From Tetracentron sinense (taxonomy: Eukaryota > Streptophyta > Magnoliopsida > Trochodendrales > Trochodendraceae): 64,000 nt of DNA. Below the pieces are notes generated by a model, which had not been told where the DNA came from, did no database searches, and was given only the letters and a program-made list of their open reading frames with translations. The position numbers and the translations under genes are program-made. The DNA is taken from NCBI GenBank assembly GCA_015143295.1, contig CM026563.1, positions 3,720,001 to 3,784,000 of the forward strand. The letters run 5' to 3'. This document shows, in pieces, positions 58,401 to 64,000 of this stretch. Position 1 is the first letter of the stretch. Every line of letters begins with the position of its first letter.

Positions 58401-59540
58401 ACCACGGTTTCTCGACCAAACTAAGATGTCCACCCAAGTTTGCACTACCCGTTCTACCAACTGGCAGAGAGTCCAATAATTTCTAAGCCAAACAAACCAA
58501 CAAGATAGAACTTTATAAAATGAAAAATCAGAATCGAACTTTCCTAACTAAACCCAATAGAAAAAATACAATCCACATGTGCCCCAATTTAGATTCTCGC
58601 TTTGTGCTTCTTCGGTATTAGCATTCTTTGCCACCGGTTGAACCAAATAAACAGAACATAAAAAATACAAGAACTTATTTGTAACATTGTAGCACACCCA
58701 ATTCCCCAATTCAACATACCAAGAGACAATAAGGGACATGATTGTAAACAAATCTGAACAAGAAACAGAAACGGGAAATCCTACCCCACTGGCGATGATA
58801 ACTCTGGTAACGACAGGAATGAGGGTGCCCCAAACAAACCAACAATATAGAACTCTACAACATGTAAAATCAGAAGCAGAATTCCCCAACTAAACTCAAT
58901 AGAAAAAAAATGCAATCTACATGTGCCCCAATTCAGATTCTAGCTTTTGTGTTTCTTCGGTATTAGAATTAGTTGTCATCGATTGCAAAAAAAAATAAAA
59001 TTAAAGCCATTCATAGCACACCCAATTCCCCAATTCAACATAGCAAGAGACAATGAGGAGCATGATTGTAAACAAAACAGAAACGGGAAATCCTACCCCA
59101 CTGGCGATGATAACTCCGGTAACGACAGGAATGAGGGTGACATAAGTGAGCCAAGACTCCCTCTTAACGGTCATTATATAAGCAAAAACGGCGGTGAAGA
59201 ATGGCGTAGTAGCTCCGATCGCCTGATTGAAGGACACCGGAAGGAACCGCAACGAAATATTACCACTAACAACGGAAGTACAGAAAACAAGACTAAGAGC
59301 TGAGATCTTCATGAACTGAATGCGGGATCCGATGGTTTGCATTGGGACCATCTTGATCCAGGCGATGGAAGCGTAGCTCATGACCGAGCAAGCTGTCATG
59401 TGGCACATTGTGAGAAAGATCGGGTACTTGAATCCATAGTTACTGAGCAGGTACTTGTTCAGCAACAAAACCCCAATGTTCGACGAGTACCACGCCGTCA
59501 CCAGCCCTACCGTGAACAAACGGCCTGAGACCTCCTTCAT
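43440..59540 (-). CDS. Sugar-phosphate/nucleotide-sugar translocator (TPT/EamA family)
   Basis: Four exons join in frame on the minus strand: 59540-59097, 58178-58075, 57961-57733 and 43586-43440, giving 307 aa. All junctions are GT-AG. Hydrophobic segments throughout fit ~10 membrane helices. Conserved stretches include '[20 protein letters not shown]', '[20 protein letters not shown]', '[20 protein letters not shown]', '[14 protein letters not shown]' and C-terminal '[10 protein letters not shown]'. This is the group of Arabidopsis At3g11320/At5g05820, close to the Golgi UDP-uronic-acid transporters; the substrate cannot be read from sequence. The last intron (43587-57732) is 14.1 kb because it contains Tat element 2, inserted antisense to the gene. 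Intron 1 holds a duplicated copy of the end of exon 1. The coding sequence is intact despite the insertion. Confidence 0.93.
43587..44136. other. Left part of translocator intron 3
   Basis: Ordinary intron sequence on the minus strand, with the acceptor 'ctttcag|' at 43587-43589. No repeat or gene is recognised before the target duplication of element 2 at 44137. Confidence 0.5.
44142..44880 (+). repeat. 5' LTR of element 2
   Basis: Runs from 'tgtaataggtaaatttcg' to 'ggtaaaatcccctcaca' (739 bp). TATA 'tataaaa' at 44657-44663. U3 has two tandem ~45-bp units at about 44237-44325. Confidence 0.93.
44237..44350. promoter_or_regulatory. CGACG/CAACG repeat block in U3 of element 2
   Basis: Two ~45-bp units beginning 'cgacgacgggcccgtggtc' and ending 'tcacgtcctcgtt', then a decayed third, give a dense series of CGACG and CGTCG words about 310 bp upstream of the TATA box. 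The equivalent position in element 1 and in the 7563 LTR has CAACG arrays. Enhancer function is inferred from position and repetition. Confidence 0.5.
44885..44903 (+). promoter_or_regulatory. Primer-binding site of element 2
   Basis: 'tggcgccgtctgtgggaac' starts four bases after the LTR end. Its first eight bases match the complement of the 3' end of plant tRNA-Asp (TGGCGCCG), with weaker agreement after that. This is where reverse transcription would start. Confidence 0.6.
44949..47210 (+). pseudogene. Element 2 gag-protease, one internal TAG
   Basis: The frame from ATG 44949 ('[16 protein letters not shown]') is open except for TAG at 45141-45143 (codon 65), then runs to TAA at 47208-47210. 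The retrotransposon gag core is around '[19 protein letters not shown]', '[12 protein letters not shown]' and '[12 protein letters not shown]'; a single zinc-knuckle-like motif is '[14 protein letters not shown]'. A basic Ser/Arg/Glu linker precedes the aspartic protease, with active-site region '[17 protein letters not shown]' and 'GFDGSS'. Gag forms the particle and protease matures it in the cytoplasm. Just after 'PYNAIL', comparison with element 1 indicates a ~90-bp deletion that shifts the frame and ends the ORF before RT, so gag-pro-pol was probably one ORF originally. Confidence 0.85.
47270..50635 (+). CDS. Element 2 pol: RT, RNase H, second RNase H, integrase
   Basis: Open from 47270 (after a TAG at 47267) to TAA at 50633-50635, over 1,100 codons with no break; no convincing ATG start, because the frame was cut from gag-pro upstream. 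Residues counted from 47288: RT palm with '[11 protein letters not shown]' and catalytic YIDD at ~237 (47996-48007); first RNase H around 330-470 ('[18 protein letters not shown]'); archaeal-like RNase H around 540-670 ('[17 protein letters not shown]', '[13 protein letters not shown]', '[13 protein letters not shown]'); H2C2 finger ('[11 protein letters not shown]...CSQCQ'); integrase core D836, D896, E932 (D,D35E). It ends 'NLKQFFQ' without a chromodomain, as in the Tat lineage. These enzymes copy the RNA and insert the cDNA. The catalytic residues all look intact. Confidence 0.9.
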   Translation, partial: QLQVGSVKEENTGESLTNHSVEPTKLVNLGTENEPRTLQIETCLTTDEEQELINFLRRNLDVFSWSHEDMTGINPEIICHHLNVDPVVNPVKQKPRRLAPAYHEAVNEEIDKLIQHGFIREVQYPEWIANVVAVPKKNGKVRVCIDFTNVNKACPKDFFPVPRIDRLITATAGHEMLSFMDGYSGYNQILLAEGDQEKTAFITEHGLFCYRVMPFGLKNAGATYQRLMNLMFGPLLGKSVEVYIDDIVVKSRTRVSLVADLAEPFSILRTFNLKLNPEKCTFGVASGKFLGYLVSQRGIEANPAQIRALIDMPEPKTRKKVQKLTGRIAALNRFISKSSDRCRPLFDLLRKDSVFRWTEECSRSFAALKTYLGSAPILSVPEPGEVLYLYLSVSERAIGSVLLRSHNGVEKPIYFVSKTFHKAESNYSRMENVCLTLVFSAEKLRSYFQAHTIVVITTYHLKTVLGRPETAGRMSKWAVTLSEFDIQYQARTAEKGQTVASFLADFPVEEAETSVEPNRHELPDDAEEDTVVEDEAGERTKLTTWCDWVLYVDGSSNVSGSGLGAVLVSPDHVKVQKLMRIGYAASNNEAEYEALILGLQSARELGISKLRVFCDSQLVVNQVNGTYECRDERMRRYAALLQEQRKAFDVIEIKHVRRDDNRHADALAYLVSMMQTDESKIILMEYKECPSIELQTQRTVLYVNQAPSWMTGIITYLKNGILPSDVKEARRIQYKAPRYTLVDGELYRKSFGGPLLRCVHPEDVERILAELHERICGIHSGGRTIAHRALGQGYFWPYMQADAQKYVQKCSQCQRHAKLIHAPAQELNIVSQPWPFARWGLDIVGPFPKAPGNLIFLLVATDYFSRWIEAVPLAHIREQEVKKFLWEHIVCRFGIPQSIISDNGKQFTGKLIADFCRELKIKHIFSSPYYPQGNGLAEAANKNILNALKRRLEDSKGKWTSELHNVLWGYRTTPRSPTNETPFSLAYGAEAVIPTEVSLPTTRSRKKHGEEDKNVELMTIHLDLLEEKREDASIQMKRYQQQLRRVYNKKVRKMILQVGDLVLRKVFQNTREVNSGKLGPNWEGPYIVDRVGSPGVYYLKDLQGNVIQKSWNIMNLKQFFQ
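50710..50985. repeat. 138-bp tandem duplication after pol in element 2
   Basis: Unit starting 'ttaccacg(a/g)cgggtgcat' and ending 'tgtcccaccacgag' occurs at 50710-50847 and 50848-50985, with a few substitutions; a third start, 'ttaccataag', follows. Element 1 has one related, non-duplicated copy. It lies between convergent pol and the antisense gene. Confidence 0.88.
51293..53657 (-). pseudogene. Spliced antisense gene of element 2, disabled
   Basis: Same three-exon plan as in element 1: 53657-53061 (ATG in '[18 protein letters not shown]'), 52974-52127 and 52063-51293. Donors TTCAG|GTCTGT and ACG|GTACGT and acceptors CTGCAG| and TTTAG| occupy the same positions relative to the protein. Exon 1 shares '[19 protein letters not shown]' with element 1, but where element 1 reads 'APGQMHP' this copy has TAA (53346-53348). 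One base appears to be lost near 53215-53230. Exon 2 is Pro/Ser/Ala-rich with a Lys/Arg-rich patch; exon 3 is a coiled coil ('[20 protein letters not shown]') with an acidic tail. Intron 2 is short with a ~30-base T tract on the coding strand. Confidence 0.75.
53876..53882 (-). promoter_or_regulatory. TATA box candidate for the antisense gene, element 2
   Basis: Minus-strand 'tCTATAAGtacc', 219 bp upstream of the ATG; a donor-like TTCG|GTAAGAT near 53731 suggests a leader intron. Position matches the candidate in element 1. Confidence 0.4.
54215..54952 (+). repeat. 3' LTR of element 2
   Basis: Preceded by polypurine 'ataaaggggcaattt'. Runs from 'tgtaatgggtaaatttcg' to 'atcccctcact', where the terminal CA has become CT. 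TATA at 54730-54736. Confidence 0.93.
54958..57732. other. Right part of translocator intron 3
   Basis: Non-coding. 55640-56030 has three diverged ~150-bp units around 'ggtttcatcctactcaatct' and 'ccatccaaaagaagtctgac'. 56150-57400 has loosely repeated phrases such as 'ggctaagtctaa' and 'ttagattccctctta', suggesting old tandem growth. No protein or RNA gene is recognised. Confidence 0.5.
58489..59139. repeat. Tandem duplication covering the end of translocator exon 1 and intron 1
   Basis: Segment 58831-59139 (last ~43 bp of exon 1 plus the start of intron 1) is repeated at 58489-58827. The copy retains 'LIPVV', 'IIASG' and the donor GG|GTAGGATTT, with a ~30-bp difference in the intronic part. 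Confidence 0.85.
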
Positions 59541-60035
59541 CGGAGAATTCGTTGAAATCTTGCGTTTTTCGAATCTGGGAAAAAACGTTCTATAACAACA
59601 TCGATCTGTTAGGGGTCGACTTAGGTTTTTCTAGGATGGATCGAAGTGGGACGAGGAACAGAGATCTGGAATTGGTGAAGAGTGATTCTACAGCGAAAAC
59701 CAGAGCATGAAGAAAGGAGATTTACGCATCCGTGGATCTGAGAGATTTTCGTGAGAGGGGGTCCGAAATGAAGGGTCTCGATTTGGGTTGAATTCTCTGA
59801 GTTCAATTGCAATTGGCTGTGATAAGATCTCGTGAGAGAGAGAGGTTGGGCATTGTAAAACAGCTCCGGATATCTCTTGAATCTGAGCACTGCTCCTGGT
59901 AAAAGGACTTTGGCTGGTCTTTTGGGCCATCCTCAAAGTCTCACCGACAAAAAACTTTAAAATGGGGCCCACACAAGAGCATTTTGTTGGCTTGGCGAGA
60001 ATGGGCCATCTAACGGTCTAATAAGACTAGCTCTA
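59541..60035 (-). promoter_or_regulatory. 5' UTR and promoter region of the translocator gene
   Basis: No upstream in-frame coding was chosen because the ATG at 59540 matches the usual start of the family. 59783-59836 contains a foldback-MITE end ('ttgaattctctgagttcaat', 'gcaattggctgtgat', 'aagatctcgtgag'), so MITE sequence lies within or next to the leader. No clear TATA box was identified. Confidence 0.4.
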
Positions 60036-60045
60036 TTTTCACCGG

Positions 60046-60418
60046 GGAGCCAAATCATCTCCGGTGATAACCGGATTTATCACCCCTAGAGGTCACCATG
60101 TATCTCCTTTGACAACCCTTAACCGTGGGTAAGGTTCACCCACCCATTTTTGGTTTTTTTTTTAAAATATTAATTTTTTTTAAAATTAAAAAACTGTTTT
60201 TAATATTAAAAAAACTCTAAACACATTTTTTTAATTAAAAAAAAAGAATTAATATTAAAAAAAAAAAAAACCAAAAATGGGTGGGTGAACCCTAGGGGTG
60301 GGTGAACCTTACCCACGGTTAAGGGGTGTCAAAGGAGACACGTGGAGACCTGTGGAGACCTCTAGGGGTGATAACCGGATTTGCCAAATCCGGTTATCAC
60401 CTTAGAGGATTTGAGTCC
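60046..60418. mobile_element. Foldback MITE, copy B
   Basis: A ~373-bp near-palindrome of the 14947 family: left 'ggagccaaatcatctccgg', right 'ttagaggatttgagtcc', inner 'aaccggatttatcacccct' and its inverse, with an A/T-only centre. 'tttcacc' on both sides (60037-60043 and 60419-60425) may be the target duplication. Confidence 0.75.
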
Positions 60419-61440
60419 TTTCACCAGTCCATTGGCAAATGGAGAGCTGAGAGACAATCATGGTTCCATCAAATGATATTTCACGATTTCACACTTGACA
60501 TTTGGTATTAGGCGGTGTGTATCGCATGAGTGGTCTCAGATCGTTTCCCATGAATTATTGTGCATGTTGAAGTCATATCTTATATCTAACTTTTAACCGA
60601 TGAACAAATACTAACACAATTAATCGGGGTTATGATCTAACGGTCCAAAAAATAAAAATAAAAAAATCATGATTTCATAAACGATCTCGTTAGATTGAAA
60701 TGGGTACAAGTAACATCTTATTGGTGAACAATCTATGGCAGGGGCGGAGCCAAGAATTTTTTCTTGGAGGGCTGAAGTACATGTATTAAGAAGGTGAACA
60801 CTTAGCGGACCCATGGGATCCATTTCCTATCTTACCCTGTGTCCCTTTTAACACCACTTTAATCCTGGTTAAGCTTAACAAAATTAAAACTAAAATTTTG
60901 GTCTTTTTTTTTTTGAAAAAACATGGTTGGATTGCTTAACCTTAGGGGTGAGTGAATCTTAATCATAGTAGGTGAGTATTTAAAATTGGGGTGTAGACCA
61001 ATGAGGACCTGCCATTCCGTTTCCAACTGGAAACCCCTGTACGTTAACTATTTTTCTAAGAAGATTAATAGGTCTTGGGGGTTTATTAGGGTAAGCCCAA
61101 TTTTTTTTTGGGAGTAATACGTCCATTGTGGTCATAACATTTGTGCCTTCCAATAGAGGTTTAGTTGAAAAAAAAAAACAAGGGTCCTCATTTTTAGGAG
61201 AGCTATTATTTAAATAAAATTATTTATAATTTTAATTTTTTTATGTATATATTATATATAAAGGAAAATGATTCTTTCTGACAGAATACGCGTGCCTCTA
61301 TAGTCGCCACATGTCTCTTTTTAATACACACTAATTGTGGTTGACATTCACTCACTCATAAAGTTCATCCATCTAACCTTAGCTTTTAGAAGAGGAAAAA
61401 AATATTAACCTTAATTTGATCAAGCTTAACCATAATTAAA
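60419..61440. repeat. Intergenic with fragments of hAT-like and foldback elements
   Basis: 60739 has an hAT-like end 'gcaggggcggagccaag' (compare 36103). 60825-61010 and 61300-61440 contain foldback cores ('ccttaggggtgagtgaatctt', 'ttgacattcactcactc'). There is no gene. Confidence 0.45.
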
Positions 61441-62099
61441 GGGAGACAAACAGAACGTGTGCAGAAAGAATCTGGACTCATAAAATAATTACAAAATTTT
61501 GAAAGGGAGCTAACTCCCCTCACATAGTCAACAATTGAGTCATAATTTTTGTGTGTGTTGGAGGGGGGGCGGGGGGAAAGGATAGATATGCTCCATCCTG
61601 AATTTGATCTCCTCCGAAGTAATTCACCTACCTTGTCCAGGGTCCGTGGTTTATCTTCTAAACAGGCCTTCATTTTATTTATCGTTAAGTCACACAACTT
61701 CAGAGATTGCTAAATAGGAAAAGTTGAACCAACGATGGAACTAAATATTATATGCTGCCAATCCACCAATAGACCAATAGTAGTAAGTGGGGGAAAAAAT
61801 ACCTGTCCTGATGCTTCTGATATTATGTGTGTGCATCTACCTGGCTGTAACATTTCTCGTTCCTTGGAGTGGGTTGGTATTGTGACCTGCGAAGGCACTC
61901 CGACGCAGGGCTGCCCAAGCCATTTGGAGGCCTAGAGCGCAAAAATTCTAAATGTGGCTTTTTTGTTATTAAAAAAAAATTAACTATAAATAAGGTTTTT
62001 TTAATATTCTAAATAGGCCTTTTATTTTTTATTAATATTCGAAATAGGGCTTTTTAAATATTATTTATTTTTATTTTTTTTAAACGTTCAAAGTCAGTC
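61441..62099. other. Intergenic, nothing recognised
   Basis: Contains a G-run near 61562-61577 and AT-rich sequence at 61950-62090. Short frames on both strands around 61710-61930 overlap one another and show no family I know. Confidence 0.4.
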
Positions 62100-62610
62100 A
62101 AAGGGATATAAAGGGGGGAGGGGATTGAAGAAGAAGGTCATGCTATTACGGTTTTCAGGATAATGGAGGCTCAACATCTGGTTGAGTTTTAGGGAGATGT
62201 GCATCCCTTTCTCCGGCTTTCATCTCTATATTTATAGACAGTCTATTAGGGTTGGCCAGTTATTCTTTCCATTCGAGTCACTTCACGGAATAAGAGTCTT
62301 ATGATGCATGCTAGTCTCTGCCCACAAGGTTGCGGCGCAGTTTCCTCTTTAGCAAGAGAGTGCCATGATCTAATATGAGATCTTCAGAATTGGGTCGGAC
62401 CGCTTTCTTGGTGACTCGGAGGTTGAGAGGTCTTCACCTTGATTCTCCCGAATTGGGGATCAAGTCGAGAATATGCATTCCAACCCGCACCTCAGGTCCT
62501 ATGAGTGGGATTGGGGCAGATGTGACGATTTAGTCGGATCTTTCAGCCTGATCAGATCTGTTGGTGCTGCCAGTTGTCGTTGCCTGTATTTACCAAAATT
62601 TACCCTTACA
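62100..62610 (-). repeat. Probable LTR on the minus strand
   Basis: On the minus strand a polypurine tract 'aaatgggggcatt' (about 62611-62625) is followed by 'TGTAAGGGTAAATTTTGG' at 62610 downwards and a TATA-like 'tataaatatagag' near 62235. These are the start and promoter of an LTR. The far end (near 62100) is not defined, and no partner LTR is in the window. Confidence 0.4.
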
Positions 62611-64000
62611 AATGCCCCCATTTCTTAGGGCCTTTTAGGGTTTGCCTGAGGCTTTGAGAAGCTTAACCATCTGAGGGAGTGACTTCTAGCTGGCGACGTT
62701 TGCGAACGGTCATAAGTGGACTCCACCGAGTTCAGTTATAACTGGAGATGATAACGAGTCAAAGAAAAAAGATCTTAACGAACGAAACTATTGCATTTGT
62801 TGTCAATGGATACGAACAACTGTCTGATCTGTGAGAATTCCTAAACGATGTCATGCTCGTTTTGGGTGATGCATCTAACCTTTTCTCTTTTGCCAACTTC
62901 CATGCTGGGTTTTGAGTTTAACATTATCACTTTTATCCAAAATAATTATTTGTTTTGTATTTAAATTTATTTTTTTGAGTAAATTTCCATCGTAAAAAAT
63001 AAATATAATATTTGCATTATCTATTATAAAGTAGTATGGATATCTATTCGACCAGTTCTATAATATATTTACATAATATTATTAGTTTATAAAATCAAAA
63101 TATTTTTATTTATATATATTTTTAAACCATTAAAATACTATTTTAATACCAAAAAAGAGTAAAAATAGTAATTTGCAATTAAAAAAAATATTATATATTT
63201 TTCTTACATTTATGATATTTTTTAAATCAAAACCGAATGCGAATACCCTATTTCACCATTTGTTAGATATTTAATCATGTATTAATAATTAGATATGTAA
63301 TCAAAATACTAGTTTGGCGATCCATTTCGAATTTGCTTCATTTGCAATTCATATATTTTAATTGAAATAATATTAATAGGGTGCTGCTACAAGCACAACA
63401 CTATTTACTTACTGTACATCAAACATGCAATTTACTAACTATACACCATTAAATACTTTATATTCTATGAGCACACAAGAACTAAAAAAGTATCTATAAA
63501 AATTGTACCTACACCAACTATTCGTCTGAATTGAAACTCTGTGATGCTTATTCTTTTCCTCATTGTTGAATTGTCTATGAACCCTTTAAATAACAATTAA
63601 AAAAAAAAAAAATCATTTCTCTAACTATATTCTAGCCAAGAAGTAGAGGTTTCTCCGCACCCTTGAATGAAGGAAAAGGGGTGTACTGATTAATTGGAAT
63701 AACTTAGCAAGTATAAGACAATTTATACATTCAAAAGACCCATATTAAAGAGTGATATCATTCAACAGTCAAGCGTTCAAGGGTTAGTAGAAGAAAATTT
63801 ATTAAAACTAGTCTCCTTCCCAAGGTCTTCAACCAGAACACCCAAAATGATGGAGTGACTAGTGAGGTTTCTCCGGATGATTAAATAAATAGTGGTAAAC
63901 ATAATAAATAGCCTGTGGCTGTCAAGAAAAGAATTTGGAGCCAAGAAACAAATTACCAGATCTCTAAATGAAAATCCACATGGGAAGTCATTATCCCAAT
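62611..64000. other. Right end of window, no gene recognised
   Basis: 62626-62870 could be internal sequence just before the LTR above, but has no recognisable frame. 62930-63380 is extremely AT-rich. The remainder shows no gene, RNA or element boundary that can be supported. Confidence 0.4.

Noticed and set aside
58548-58889. A separate minus-strand membrane-protein gene
   Set aside because: It is the duplicated exon 1 end plus translated intron sequence of the translocator gene.

Overview
The window is nuclear DNA of a flowering plant. Three spliced host genes have close angiosperm relatives: a WLIM2-type LIM protein, PCNA, and a sugar-phosphate/nucleotide-sugar translocator. They sit in sequence rich in plant transposons (Ty3 and Ty1 retrotransposons, LINE, hAT-like, Tourist-like, foldback and Helitron-like elements) and in AT-rich non-coding DNA. 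No prokaryotic, plastid or CRISPR gene content was seen. The species cannot be named from the sequence alone.

Layout. 1-9.5 kb: transposon-rich intergenic DNA with a truncated LTR, palindromes, and fragments of a GDSL esterase and a histone H4 gene. 9.6-13.2 kb: a 5'-truncated Ty1/copia element, a LINE 3' end and a PPR gene relic. 14.2-15.3 kb: a hAT-like element with a perfect 8-bp target duplication beside a foldback MITE. 16.9-27.2 kb: a Ty3/gypsy Tat-type element (element 1) whose 5' end falls in a 100-N gap. Its first 3 kb are indel-ridden and contain a 1.1-kb block made almost only of A and C; its 3' half is clean. 27.2-31.4 kb: tandem AT-rich arrays and Helitron-like termini. 32.5-38.5 kb: WLIM2 (+), with a 5-kb last intron holding two hAT-like insertions. 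40.8-42.1 kb: PCNA (+), with an inverted E2F pair in its promoter. 43.4-59.5 kb: the translocator gene (-), whose last intron is 14.1 kb because a full-length 10.8-kb Tat element (element 2: two LTRs, 5-bp target duplication) inserted there. 59.5-64 kb: translocator upstream region, foldback MITEs and a probable LTR on the minus strand.

The most interesting content is in the two Tat elements. Each carries gag-pro-pol on the plus strand and, between pol and the 3' LTR, a second gene on the opposite strand. That gene has three coding exons with matching splice positions and phases in both copies. It encodes an N-terminal domain resembling the 'putative gypsy type transposon' family, a low-complexity middle and a C-terminal coiled coil. 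In element 1 it is fully open (752 aa); in element 2 it has a nonsense codon and a frameshift. Each copy has a TATA-like box upstream, next to the 3' LTR. Because element 2 lies antisense to the translocator gene, its spliced antisense gene runs in the same direction as the host transcript.

All coordinates and splice joins were derived by reading the sequence and comparing copies by eye. No alignment, expression or database search was run.
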